Source: Chamaecyparis obtusa
Taxonomy: Eukaryota > Streptophyta > Pinopsida > Cupressales > Cupressaceae
Assembly: GCA_027943335.1 (NCBI GenBank)
Contig: BSBK01005650.1
Coordinates: 1,212,501 to 1,276,500, forward strand
Length of the DNA: 64,000 bases
Direction: 5' to 3'
Position 1 is the first letter of the stretch; each line of letters starts with the position of its first letter. This document shows, piece after piece, positions 26,075 through 39,457 of the stretch. Made by a program: the position numbers and the translations under genes. The notes below the pieces were generated by a model. It worked only from the letters and a program-made list of their open reading frames with translations, was not told the origin of the DNA and did not search any database.

Positions 26075-26454
26075 TATTGGAGTTGATGAAAAATAACCCA
26101 CAGCTCCCAAGAACACCTACACGCAAACACTTGTCACAAAAAGAGAGAGAAGCAAACTGCTATGGAGACCTGAACGTATGGATCCACGAGAGAGGAGAAA
26201 TCCTTGATGTGCAAAAACAAAAGTTGCAATCAATAATGAAATGTCAGAAAAGGTTACAAAGTGTTATGAGATCATCCTTATAAAAGGAGATCAGAAAACC
26301 TTAAAAGGTAAAACCTAGGTTGCACAATAATAATTAATAAAATAATTAATTATTATATGCCTAAAGTTTAGCTTAAGTCGAAAGAGGTAATAAGTGACTT
26401 AATAATTAAATCAATATGATTCAATTAATAAGAAAACACTTTATTACTCTAACA
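26075..26454 (-). repeat. LTR of the 23.2-26.5 kb element (5' LTR by its own sense)
   Basis: Abuts the PBS at 26063-26074 and ends CTCTAACA before AAAAC. The original TG start reads TA in both LTRs. Confidence 0.9.
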
Positions 26455-28571
26455 AAAACTTGTGTTTTCTCAAGATTTTGTATGGTTAAGGTTTGGCTAT
26501 ATACCAAAGGCATTAGGGTTGTTTTGTACTATGTTTCTTTTGTCCTATTTTGTCTATAGGACAGATGTATGTCATGTTTTTATAAATTCATATGTTTTGA
26601 TTCCTCTATATGTTGATGCTACATGGTTTTGATGCCAGATTAAGGTTTAGGGATTGTCCATGAGAGATGGGCTATGTATGTGACCTTAAACCTAATTGGT
26701 GTCAAATGTTGTATGGAATTCAAAATGATGTATCTCATGTGGTTATGATTCAATTATGTTTCCATTATATGGTTTTGAACATAATAAAGGGAACCTGGGT
26801 GCATGGTAGGTTGAGTGGCTCTCAATGGGGTTCGGAGCCCTAAAGTGGTCAGTACGAGGTAACCCATTGATGAATTTTATAATCAAGTGATAACCTGATA
26901 AATGAATTGGGTGGGATACACATTAGACAAGATAATTATTTTGTATTTCCCATGGCTTTAGTTATAGTATATGCTAAGGATGGGAGTGGGAGAAGATGTT
27001 GGTGGAGACTAGCATCACTAGCGGAGATTGGCACAATCGAACCTCCTTGTCCTCATGAAAGGTTTTTCAATTTCACACGAGTCTCACTTGGGGGTTGGGA
27101 TCCAGAGTGACTATTTCCAATATAATACAAGAAGGAGGATATGTAATGACACTCATCCTACATGTGATATAGAGTCTCTTTCCTTCTTTTTTTATGCCTT
27201 ATCTCTAGTAGTATTGTTGTACTTTATGATTCTTGGTTTTTCCTAGCCTTGTCTTGAGATTGGTTACCACCTTTCTTTGTGTTTTTGGATTACTTATGTT
27301 TGTGTGGGGCCTTGGTGTCTAGATCCTTAGCTTGGTGGGAGTGGATCTTCGAGCTCCATGTGGTTGGGTGGTAAATGTTTTTATCATCAAGGTTCGGTTG
27401 GTTCTTGTTGCGTTGATGGATCTTGCACTAGTGCCTTCATTATTTCTACATTGAGTGACCTTCATTTTGTACATGATGTTATCATATTCCATGTTGTAAT
27501 CATATATGTATATTAATGTTATGTTTACCCTCATTATGAGATATTTTTGTAATTATGCTCATGACAATGTAATTATAATAAAACACTTTATGTAGGCAAT
27601 TTAGGATAGATGTTTTTAAAATTTTATTTGCTAGGTAATTTGATCTTGAAAAGAGAACAAAGATAGTTAATAAGTTAAAATTGAATGTATTGTTAATTGA
27701 AATAGTTAGTTCATGTTTTTATGAGGGTATATGTATATGTATATGTATATGTCGGTAATCAAAGTACTAGTAGGATTTATTTAATGATATTATTAGTGGA
27801 TTTATAATATGTAATCATGGAAAATGTAGAGGAATAATAGTGTACAAGTTTATTTAAGTAAATTTGATTATGAAAATAGTAATGAGTTATATAGAACATT
27901 AATCGGAATTGGTTACCTTATAGGATTATGATAATGTTTGTGTAATAGAAACAATGTGCTTATAGCATAGGACAAATGATATGGATAGTTGTCTTATAAA
28001 TGATCATGTAGTAAGGAATCAAAGATGATAGATAGAGATAGTAATCTAATTGGTTAGTTAATGTTAATAATTGGGATTAATAAATAATTATGTTTAAGTA
28101 TGCCAAAATGGTTATCATAGATGATCTACATTAATGGTTATTTTGGTAAAAGGAAGAATTGGGAACACTCAGTTTGGTGCTCTAAAATGAATCTAGAGAT
28201 AAAGTAATTAATGGTTAGAATTCAAGTGAGGAATTTATTAATGCTTCCAATTCTTAATTCACTAATACATTTAGATAATTATTTATGTTGTAGAATGTTG
28301 CTCAAGTAGCGACGTTAGGGAACCCTAAGAGGGCCTAGATTAGTAAAAGATTAATATTGCATTCATGATTCACAAGTATTTAGATATGTGTTAATGCATT
28401 GTTGCTTATGTTTTCATTTATATGCTTTGTAAATTATTAATGTAATTAATGTTTATGTAAATGATGAAATTATGTCTAGGGAATCTACATTAGCAATAAA
28501 AAAAATTATTGCACCTATATTTGGGTTAGAATAGTGTTGTCCTCTCGGGTTCCATAGCGGGGCATTACATC

Positions 28572-28584
28572 TGGTATAAGATCC
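28572..28584 (+). promoter_or_regulatory. Primer-binding site of the giant LTR element
   Basis: TGGTATAAGATCC, two bases after the LTR end. It matches the initiator tRNA-Met PBS consensus TGGTATCAGAGCC except at two positions. Confidence 0.7.
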
Positions 28585-30000
28585 CAAGTTTCTACACTAG
28601 GAACTCTGGGACTCATTTTCCCATTATGCATATGATTAGTGACCGGGAATTATGTGTTAATGATGTTTTTCCTTTACCTCATGTTGGTGACATGCCAATA
28701 AGTTTCAAACTTATCCTTTAAGCCTTTTTGTTATATTCTCCATTTGTAGTACGTATTTCTTAAACCTTAATATTTCAGGATAAGATTTATTTATACATTC
28801 CTTTTGACAATAGCTACTAAATGAACCTCGTGCTTATTTATGTTTTATATATTTTTATTGTGAGTTATTTTCAATATGTTATCATACCATCTTAAACTAA
28901 TCTTAATTGTTGTGCATTCTCTTTGTCGATAATTCCTAATTTGACTTTCCATTCTATCTTTCTATTTTATGTGTTGATTGTTAATATATTTTATTATGTT
29001 ATCATGTGATTTTGAAGTGATTATGGGCATTGTGCTTAATGTTTTTAAGAGGCAAAGATTTAGTAGGTAATAAACTCAATTAATAAAAAAAATTAGTGCC
29101 TCTATATTGCTGATACTTCCATGTATGTGTAAGAAGTGATACTAGGTTATATTCACTTCCATGTTCTTAGTAGGTTGAAATGAGAGTATTTTCCTTTCAT
29201 GATATCCAAGTGTGTTTCTTGAGTTCTTACTTGTGTAAATTTTGAAGATTTAGTACAATGTCTTGTTTGGAAATCAGAACCCAATTCTTTATTTTCCCTC
29301 CTTATTTCTTGTTGTGTGGATGAAAAGAGATTCATAAAATAATAAATTACATGTTAAGATGTCTATGGAAAGATGGAAAAACCTTCGTGTCCTTTTTGAA
29401 TGAATTTATAAAATTATGACTAAATAAAATCATTTAGAAATTTTATATGAAATACGTATGACTAAAAAAATTAAGTAATTATGTGAATATTATGTGGTAG
29501 ATATTGTCGGTGATGGGAATTTGAAATGTGTATCTCTTCTTGATATATGATTTTAAAAAATACTAATGACTTATACAAAGCAAATGTGTCATTTGAAATT
29601 TCTTATGAAAAGGGTATTCGTGCTTGAGTAGGGGAAATATTTTGGGTAAATAACCTATCTCCCCAAAGCTCCATTGTGCCTATGTTGCATGAATAGTGTA
29701 ATAAGTCAATTGCATTGAAAATAATTAGGAAATATCATAAATGAATGAATCAATAATAGTTGTATGAAATAATTAATACATGTATGAATCTAGTTCAACC
29801 TATCTATGTTTTTTTTTATTAGAGAAATACTTGCTTTTCCCTTATCAAAATTGAATATACTTTTGATGAAATGGATGATATGTTTGGTTTAGTAGAAGTA
29901 TTAGTAGTGATGTTTTATCGTTCTCTTAATAGGATTTGTGATTGTGTTCCATTACGATGAGTTTAGATTAAACTCTTCATGTTCTTGCTTGGGAATTGAT

Positions 30001-30999
30001 GTCAGGTGAACCCGCAATAGCAGGTTACACTTTTTTGCCTGAACGAACACTGAACTCTACATTTTGAAAAAAACTTTCAGATTTGGATGCATATTGTTGT
30101 TAAATCGTTTGAAATCGAAAGATGAAGTAAATTAGTCTTTTAGGATTTTATGTCTAGATTCAAAATATATTTTTTATTTTTATTTTTGAATTGATTTGAA
30201 TGGTTTTTTCTTTCTCCCACGAAAACTTGTATGTTGTTGAAAACGTCATTTTCAAAAAGTTACATTGTTTTCATAGAGCATAACTTTTTTTCTAAAATAG
30301 ATATCAATGTGCTACTTTTAAATTTAGTTTTGTAACATCCATACGGAGGGCATGCAATTAGTTGGATGACATTATCATGATTATTGCATATTTTATTAAC
30401 GTTTGAAGTTGACTAAACCGTAATTTTGATATACCTTGACTACATAGCTTATAACATGTCATGTATTTGTCCAATTTCATTTTTATTTTTTTGATAGAAA
30501 TAGAACTTCAATACCTAGGGCATAGATTTTTTTTAGATTTTTTTTTCTCTCATTTACTATTTTTTCATAAGCACCAAACATAGAGGTAGACATACAATGA
30601 ATTGTCTATGTTTAGTAAAACAAAAAATACAAAGTCATAATAAACTTAATATATATATTAATATTATAATCATTGCAAAGATTTTTCTTAGTAGTACCTT
30701 AATAAATAAATAGGTTTGTCAAATGGATTCATTTGATTTTCCAAAAGATAAAGTCAAAGTGATTTTTTGTCAGCATTTTAATAGGTGCAAAGGAGACTCC
30801 ATTATAGGTATGAATGAGGAGTATAGATGTTATATCAATGTTTTTTTATCTAAGAAGCTTTGAGCTAACCATTTGTAATGAATTCCTTCAAATGGAACCT
30901 CTGGAGGCTTAAATCATCATATTTTATTAAAAATGTCTTATTTCAGCAAAAATCAGCATGTCTAAAAAAGTGTAACCCACTATTGTGGGGTCACCCTGC
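30001..30999. mobile_element. TIR element of about 1 kb (DNA-transposon derivative)
   Basis: The left end, GTCAGGTGAACCCGCAATAG then CAGGTTACACTTTTTTG, is mirrored at 30955-30999 (reverse: GGCAGGGTGACCCCACAATA, then GTGGGTTACACTTTTTTA). The termini themselves hold short palindromes around CAATAG/CTATTG. Possible flanking repeat GGAATTGAT (about 29993) and GGAATTGAA (about 31013) does not abut the TIRs, so the superfamily is unresolved. No transposase coding seen. Confidence 0.55.
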
Positions 31000-33130
31000 C
31001 CTTAACTATATAGGAATTGAATATGATTTTGATGAAATGTGCTTGATGTGTGTAATTAAGTGGATATGTAAGTAGAAATACAATTAGCTTTCCAATTAAG
31101 ACTTGGAATGATATCCCAATTTGATGATGAATGGTGTAATAAATTGTTAGTTGTTAGATTCCCTTTATGAGCATTGATATTGTCATGTGATCAAATATTG
31201 ATATCTTGTATAGTGGAAGAGGAAGAGTTTGATTCATAAATGGTATTTAGCAAGAGTTAAATTATTTAAGTTAATCTTAATATGGAAGTCTGAACTTATT
31301 CCATGAATGTGCTATCATGTTCTTATGTTAGTAGGAAACTCTCATGTGTTAGTGGAAGCATCTTGATGGTGAGAATTGATCCTTGTTACATGAAAAGAAA
31401 TTTGCTTTGTTTTGTATTTTTTGTAAGATAGATTTATGAACTATGTACTTATATAAATGTCAATTGGGGGGAAATTGGAATATCAATAAGGTTGTAGATA
31501 ATTTTTTTGCATGGTTGTGGAGAGTACTAAATTTATAATAATGATGTTATCAATGGTAGTGTACCTCCCTTGTGAATGTGAGGAACCTTGTACCATTGTT
31601 TTGTTGAGTGTTGTGTAAAACCAGTGTTTTGTTTGTGATTCCATGGGATGGTGTACTCAAGAACTTCTCCATGAAAGTAATAAATGTATTCGGGTATGGG
31701 AGAACCATACCACTTATGTGGAATTTCTTGTTTGTCTCCCTACTAAATTTCAACCCACAGGTTGTTGATACTTTGGTACATAAAGGGGTGGTAATATTAT
31801 TGATTCCTTGTGTATAATGGGTAACATATGCATAATGGACACGTGAAGCCACCTTAGCTTCTACTACTCAAGGAAGGAAGTAATAAATACCTTCCCTTTT
31901 GATGGATCAATTTATGTGGTTCATATGTGAATAGCCATATCCTCATAGTTCTTAAGTATATAAATTCCCTAACGGCTGAGGAGTTGTGTATTTATTTTTT
32001 GTTCTTTCATGATGAATATTGATCTAGTGAAATTTTTCCCTCCTTCCTCACTGGGTGACCAGTCACATAGTGTTAAAAGTGCAATTTACGATGATTTATT
32101 TATCTTATTTGCATGGAACCAACAAATTTGTTGTATTTGTTTGCAATGGTTTAGCCACTAATTATGAATCTATTTTCTTATATATTTTTGTGTTTATATC
32201 ATATTTAGTGCTTCACATTGCTTAAATTCTCTTTTCCTTATTGTTGAATCGATAATTTACTTCCTTGTCTCTCTCTTTTATTTATGGATTTTGTGGCTAG
32301 ACCATTTTTATCCCTGGTGTGTTTGAGTGTCAGCCTTGTGTTATGAGTTTTAGTTTGGGAAGTGTGGATTTGGACCTTGGTTCCTGAGGAGATCTACATA
32401 CTATACCTTAGAGTGCTAAAACATGTTCTAGAGATGTGACTGCTCCTAAGCCATGTGATGTGTAATCCCAGTAATGTGACCTAACATGTTATAAAATATA
32501 TGCATATTAGATTTATGTGTATTATTGTATACTCATGATAGAGTAAACTATCATGAATTTTTAATGTTGATATCATCATGTTCATGACTTTTTTCATCTA
32601 TAGAAATTGTAAGGAAATGGAAATTGTATTATGGATGCATGTCTTATAGAAATTTTGTTATTAAGTGACTCAAATTACTTATATTGCCTATACACAAATG
32701 GAATGATGTTTTTTGGAGCGATATTGGGTGAATTGGTGCACTTGTGGTTTATGAATTAGTTTAATAGAGTTTTTGAGAAATTAATTTGATCTTATAAGTG
32801 TGAATAAGTGGCCCATTTGCATGAATAATAGATCTATATAGTTGTTTATATTGTAATGCTTAACTTTGGATTTCTTGAAGGGAGTCTCCATATTTTCATT
32901 ATGTTGTATCAAAGCTAGATTTGTACTAGTAAGTGGGAAAATGAGTTTATAAGGATATAAATGGAATATTTTATGACCCTAGCAACTTGTATGAAGATTA
33001 ATTATGTTCTTTACCATTGCATGAACTCTTGGACAAGCATTTTTATGATTCAATTTTGATAATATTTACAACTAATGTGTGAAGTATGTTCCATCTTAGC
33101 TTTTTGGACTTTCAAGAGTAATTTGAATCT

Positions 33131-33141
33131 AAGGGGGAGGA
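33131..33141 (+). promoter_or_regulatory. Polypurine tract of the giant LTR element
   Basis: AAGGGGGAGGA immediately precedes TGCATTTCC, the start of the right LTR. This is the classic plus-strand primer context. Confidence 0.7.
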
Positions 33142-34655
33142 TGCATTTCCTCTCAAACCCTAACACGATCTAGTAGATATCATGATCTTTAGTTTATATT
33201 TTGATTCTATTGGGTTGAGTCTAATGGATGTTGTAAGATCTTTCTATGTTCCCTTGTTGCTTATGTGAGTATGATATTGCATTAGGTGTTTTCATAGGAG
33301 TACTTATATTTAATCTATTTTGGTATCTTATTAGTAATAATTTAAAATTCTAATACTTGATAATGATCCTAATGGTAGACATGGTGATGTTATTAGAAAT
33401 ATTGCATATGGTTAATGGTACCCTTTTTGTGGGTATTCATCTCTACTTATGTGTTGACGATCTTTCAGGACCTTGGTGTGTGTGGTTAGGATTTCTATAG
33501 AAATTGATGTTTATGATAGACTATTGATCTTGCTTTGATAGTAATAGGAGTTGATTATGATGTTTTGATAAGTATGCTCTTGATTGATAAATAGACATTG
33601 ATATGGTCATTATTCATGTTTCTCTCTCCATGATTATGATAATGATTAAGAAAGATCTTTGATGATTAATATTTTATGATAATTATACTAAACCATGATT
33701 ATGATTATATGATGGTTATGGTTCTATCGTATGATTTTATATGCCTAAATATTTGATTATGTTATAATGCCTAATTATGTTAACATTGTTTATAATGACT
33801 ATAAAATGATATACGATATGATTTTTCTTCTCCATGATATACTTGTATGATCAGAGACAATGTCATCTTCCTCATTTGTGAGGCTCGGATGATGTCTCAA
33901 TCACATTCATTGTCTGTACAATTTTCCATGATATGTATATATGCATATGTATGTTTCATCTTTGTGATGTAGGTTTTGTAGGTACCAGGCATCAACTTCA
34001 CCTGGTTCCACAAGTATGAGTGTGCCCTCAAGATCCTTGATGATTGTTCAAGGGAGATAGTACCAAGATCCACTTGCACCCAATATTTACCCAACACTCC
34101 TATTAGAAGGATGATGATGATGATGATCTTGTATAACCGATCGAACTGTCAAGGTGACAAGTCCTGATCCACCTGATGATTGGTTGAGCATGATTTGATC
34201 GTGTGTGTATCTCTTATGATTTATTTGTATCAATTGATGCTTTGTATTTTGGATTTATTAGACCTTAGTTGATCTTGTGGTTTTGGATGTATGTATTTGA
34301 ATTTTTCATGTTTGGTTTCAAGAATCATTAATTTTTTATTGAATTATTTCCATGCTTCAGGATGTGAGTGCTTATGGCTATTTTTTACTTAATTATTTGT
34401 GTTTTAGTCATTTTTATTGTATGGCTTATGTCCAAATTGATATACATTTATTTATTGTATTCTCATTCATATGGTTTGAATTATTATTTAATCATTAATA
34501 TCAATTTGTGTGTTTGTGTGTGCGTGTTGGTATTGATGCAAATTTATATATATGTACTTTTGTGTGTGAAGCATTATTGTACTATATTACTTTTTGACTA
34601 TGGTCTTGAGATCATCATATGATACAATCCCTATTTATGTGTGGATATTATTTAG

Positions 34656-36151
34656 TGTATTGTCGTAAAATGGAAGCACTTCCATTTAGGACTGGTTTAG
34701 CCCTCCGAGTAAGTGGTTTGGGGTCATGTCAAACGCCTTGAATGGGTCTTTGACTTGGATCTAGCTTTTTCCCCCGTTCTTCACCATTTTCCACTTCTTT
34801 TCTACATACTTCTGGCATCCTAAATTTCAACCTCGACCTTGACCTAAGATTCAAATTTCAAATTCTCAAAGTCTCCAAATGTTGGGTTTCGTAAAAATTT
34901 ATTTTCCCTCTTTGGGGCCACTATTTCTTGAGTTAAGTGTAGAATTCTCAAATTAATATTTGAGGTGGACCTTTCTCGAGCTTTGTGTAAGATTCCTAAT
35001 TTATTATTTGAGATTATCCTTTCTTGATTTTTGTGCCTAATGCTCAAATTAACTCTGGGGTTGGCCTTACCTCGAATTTTGTGACAAGGCTCTTAAATAA
35101 TTATTTTTATCTCTATCTTAAGGGTGGACCCCTTCGAGAGTTTTGTGTCAAGGCCTTAATTTAATTTCCTCTCCATGTGCACCTCTCTAGAGTTTTGTGC
35201 CATTGACCCTTAATTATTGTTTTCTTTGTGGCCTCTCTAGACGTTTGTGCCCTAGATCACTATAAAAGGATGCCTCCCTCTCTCATTTCAATCATCCTTT
35301 CATAATCTCTCAAGCACTCAAGCAGGCATCCAAACCTTCAAGCATTCAAGATCCAATTCATCAAGGAGATCCATTAGTAGCCATTGAAGGATTCAAGCTC
35401 TATGGAGCCCTCTTGTTGAAGGTTTCTCCATCCACATTCATTCAAGCTTCTTCCTATTCCAAGATCCATTCAAGACTGGTTTGAAGATCTAAAGACAATT
35501 GATTTGAGACATCCTACAATTCTACATTCATTTGGAGTATCCATACTTGTGGATTCAATGATTTGAATCCTCCACAAGGATTTCAACATAGGCAAGGTGA
35601 ATTATTTCATTTACTTTGTTTATTACAGAAATTTCAATTTAATTTCAAGGTTAATTCTTAAATTTGGGTTTAACTAAGGCAAACCCCTCCCCCCCAACAA
35701 ATAAAAACCATTTTTCTCATAGGTGCAGGTGCGGAACAACAAATATCAGTGTAGATCTAGATACCCTTTTCGAAAAACTTTCAGGATCCGCGAACAAAAT
35801 TTTTGTCAGAGCATCGCAAGTCAAGGTCGATATTTTGGGGTCAAGGTCGACCTTGTCTACCTAGGTCAAGGTTGACCTTTCTCATAAAAGAAAAATATTT
35901 TTGGGTTTTGTAGATCTCGCAGTTTCAGTTTAGAAATATGAAAATCAATAGTTTTTTAAACCATCTGACATGATTTCTAGTTGATTCTTTTTCGGAGGTA
36001 AGTACCTTTATTTCTTCATTTCAATATTAGTCTTCTACATTTACTTTCCATATCATTAGAATTTCGTGTATGTGTTAAATATTGGTTTTGGGATCTCTTT
36101 TATGGGCAAATCCCTATTGTACTAGACACCATCCATATTTTATATCTTACA
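34656..36151 (+). mobile_element. Solo LTR (1496 bp), Ty3/gypsy-like
   Basis: Begins TGTATTGTCG and ends ATCTTACA, with TTTAG on both sides (34651-34655, 36152-36156). The paralogous empty site at 22257-22261 also reads TTTAG and continues without interruption. There is a TATA box, TATAAAAG, at 35261, followed by a CT-rich leader. This suggests that the LTR promoter reads plus-strand. No internal region remains, as expected after LTR-LTR recombination. Confidence 0.88.
35261..35268 (+). promoter_or_regulatory. TATA box of the solo LTR
   Basis: TATAAAAG in CACTATAAAAGGATGCCTCC, at about 600 bp into the LTR, the usual U3 position. Confidence 0.6.
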
Positions 36152-36262
36152 TTTAGTATGGAATTTATATTGTATGGTACTCTATATTGATATTGAGGAA
36201 GTTATATTATATGGTTTTATTGTAAACGATAAATATATTGTGAGAGGATAGCTTATTAGTCA

Positions 36263-36742
<480 letters not shown>

Positions 36743-36924
36743 CTCCCTCTTAGCTAGGGAGGATAAATCAAACCAATGTCAACACTTATGATCCCTCACC
36801 ATAGCTACACAAAATTGATATAATCATTAACACTCCCTCTTAGCTAGGGAGGATAAATATATTACCTCAATGTAATATGTGAGTATAGATAATCATTTAA
36901 AATTTATATCATTTTATTGATATC

Positions 36925-37136
36925 ACGAGAAATGGTCTTCAAGTATCAAATCCATGATACTTACCAAGTACTCAGAGCAATGGTCTCCAAATATCAACTC
37001 ACAAGATATTCATCAAGTGCTCAAAAATGATTATCATGAGTAATGGTCTACAAGTATCAAATCCATGATACTCACCAAGTACTCAGAGTAATGGTCTTCA
37101 AATACCAAGTCCATGATATTCACCAAGTACTCAAGA
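36925..37136. repeat. Minisatellite of about 50-60 bp units, four copies
   Basis: ATGGTCT(T/C/A)CAA.TA(T/C)CAA, then CC(A)TGATA(C/T)T, then CAAGTACTCA recurs four times. It lies just inside the left LTR of the deleted Copia-type element. A similar 88-bp direct repeat of CACTCCCTCTTAGCTAGGG is at 36741 and 36829. Confidence 0.75.
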
Positions 37137-37654
37137 TGTCGTGTATGATATGTGCACTAGTATCACATGATATGTGATACTTACTATATAGACATGATAT
37201 TATATAGACTAATCATGGCATGTCTACAGATATTACGTCACATAATATCCACCATGAAGATCTCTAAGTCATCTATGGTTTATTTAATGATATCAACCTT
37301 ATGATATCTACCATGATGTCTAAGAGATCCTAACCATAATGACATGTCCACAAATATCAAGTCACGTGATATCCATCATGATGGAGATGTTGCAAAGTTG
37401 TCACCTCACAACATCAATCAAATACAAGTGTTCATTGTCAAAAAGTCGTCACCTTTCTCCAATGTTCACAGGAGGGCCCATAAGTCCTGGAGTCACACAC
37501 ATGAAATCTACCTTAACTCATCTCAGAGGGTGGAAACAAGGGCTTTCACCTTAGACTTCTCTCTCAAAGAGAATATTGCAATAACATACAAGATAATAGA
37601 TCATAGATGGTGAAACTCCTTTTCATCTAAGGCTTCATTCTCCAATATACCATG

Positions 37655-37790
37655 TTTATCTAGAAGGTACACAACCTTCCCTCTAGCAAGAAACTTGGTG
37701 AGAATATCAGCCATGTGTTATGTAGTGATAATGTACCTTGAATAGCATATTTATGCACTATATCTCTTATATAGTTTTCATCACTCTAGG
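37655..37790 (-). pseudogene. Copia RNase H C-terminal remnant
   Basis: The minus strand reads YIRDIVHKYAIQGTLSL in one frame, and then, after a frame change, MADILTKFLARGKVVYLL. This matches the end of Copia polyproteins (YIRD.V..G.I.L.Y... VADI.TK.L). It is the only part of pol I recognise in the element, and it identifies the Copia affiliation. Confidence 0.7.
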
Positions 37791-39112
37791 TGAACCCTAA
37801 GTTATGTAGGAGTTAGCATAAAGACATTTCGGCCAACACACATGAGACTCAATCTCATGATCATAGTCCTCTAGATGCTCCCTTTAAGGTCTTGTAACAA
37901 CCTCCTCACCTCCTCGTCCAAGGTTGTTTTTAGATGAACTATCATACTCCCTCTCAATCTAATATCAACCTTCTGCGAGCAAGTCATGTCTTTGTTCTTT
38001 AGTCTGCATTAGATCTTTTCTTGATTTCCCAACCATCTATCTAGAAATATCATGACCTAGATATCTTCATAAAAGTCTTCTAGCTCACATACATGGAACT
38101 ACATCATTTGAATCGCATTTCTTTTTTTTTTAGTTTCTTGGTCACTAGGGAAACCATCTCGATATGGTTTACTCCCTCTGAATCAATATGACCAAGATCC
38201 TTAGAAATCAAATAAGGTAGATCCTCTAGATGTTGTACTGACTCCCTCTGAAGTTTTGAGTACTAACATCAAAATTTAACCTTCTCGTCCAAGGTTGCCT
38301 CTAATGGTTCGTCGGACTTCTTCTGAATCTGATATCAACCTTCTGACCTTCTCGTCCAAGGTTTCTTCTATAGGTTTGTCCCTCTAAATGAAATTTTATT
38401 TCTTTGAAGAAATGTTTCATCCATCAACTCAATCCCATGACTACAAGCATCAAGCTCTTTCTCTCTTGAATGCAATCACATATGCCTCTTGATTCATCCT
38501 GAAAGTATTTCAGATAGAGATTTACAAATAGTTCATAAAACTAAACTATCCTAAAGAGAAATACCAAAGATAGAAGCATGAAATATTTACTAACCAATAG
38601 TATAGCATAAATTAAAAACTCAAAAATTATGTGCATTAATATAACATGAAATACTTATCTTTTATAAATTTCAAGTATTTCATTCTGTAAGGTGAGCCCA
38701 TATAGAAAATATCATGAAAATTCACAAAACAATGTCGCCACTCTTGAAAATACCATAATTCTTCACATGACCTTTCTTGAATATCCAAAGGTTCTATACA
38801 CTATGACAACCTTCAATATGATCGGATCTTTCTTCAAGAGGTTAGGCTTTTAAAGGAACCTCACTCTTTTACATATTTTTTTGCATAGACCTGTACATGG
38901 TCGATCATAGATTTTTACCTAACATTTTCTCTCCAATCGCTCTGGTGAGATTCTTCTAAATTTGTTTATCACCAACATATCAGAAATTCGGCAAAATCCA
39001 ACGGTTCATTTATGAGATATGGTCCTCGTACTGAGACTGTATTTTATGATACAATCACACATTCACCATCAACAAACTACTCTCTTACATTTGCAACTTG
39101 GCTCTGATACCA

Positions 39113-39457
39113 TGTTAAGATTTTTAGGATCATTGCAAATGTAATAGCACTATTCGATTGTATGTATTTTCCAAATGCAACAATCTCTTGCATTTATATT
39201 GAGAATGAGCCAAGAAGAGACATGCCCCTTCATGGGACATGTCTATTCATTATTATGTAATTAATATAATGACAATTATGATTATATATATACACATATA
39301 TATAATATCTCTTGAGTATTATATTAATTTCTCTAATATTTACATACTAATAATATTTGTGTATATATATACATCTCATATATACTAAATATATGTATAC
39401 ATAACTTTACTAGTATTGACTCAGTGTTTATCTAACTGAAGCTTCAAAACATCAACA
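39113..39457 (-). repeat. 5' LTR (by own sense) of the 36.3-39.5 kb element
   Basis: TGTTAAGATTTTTAGG directly after the reversed PBS; ends ATCAACA at 39457, before AGCCA. Confidence 0.88.

Larger units (their letters stand above)
23171..26454 (-). mobile_element. Short non-autonomous LTR retrotransposon (minus strand)
   Basis: Two LTRs, 23171-23553 (383 bp) and 26075-26454 (380 bp), are about 95% alike by eye: both start TATTGGAGTT and end CTCTAACA. AAAAC flanks the insertion on both sides (23166-23170, 26455-26459). GCTTTGATACCA at 26063-26074 is the reverse of a tRNA-Met-type PBS (TGGTATCAAAGC), and TCCCCCCTTAA at 23554 is the reverse of a purine tract, so the element reads on the minus strand. 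The 2.5-kb interior has no gag or pol; it holds tandem repeats and a poly-C run. Transposition must have relied on proteins from another element. Confidence 0.88.
17655..28569 (+). repeat. Left giant LTR (about 4.45 kb plus three inserts)
   Basis: It is collinear with 33142-48359. Anchors: ATTGGGTTGA.TCTA near 17675 and 33212; CATGATGTCTCAATC near 19990 and 33890; AATTTATATTGTATGGTA near 22266 and 36162; GTTTGGAGTGTGGATTTGAGAG near 22575 and 39650; GTGCATGGTAGGTTGAGTGG near 26800 and 40672. It ends GGGGCATTACA at 28569, immediately before the PBS. It is interrupted at 18150-19786, 20374-21902 and 23171-26454. All ORFs inside are short and unassignable. Confidence 0.8.
28570..33141 (+). other. 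Internal region of the giant LTR element, non-coding
   Basis: Lies between the PBS at 28572-28584 and the purine tract at 33131-33141. No zinc knuckle, protease, RT, RNase H or integrase motif was found by eye on either strand; the longest frames are about 100 codons and unremarkable. About 1 kb of it (30001-30999) is a separate inverted-repeat element. Confidence 0.6.
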
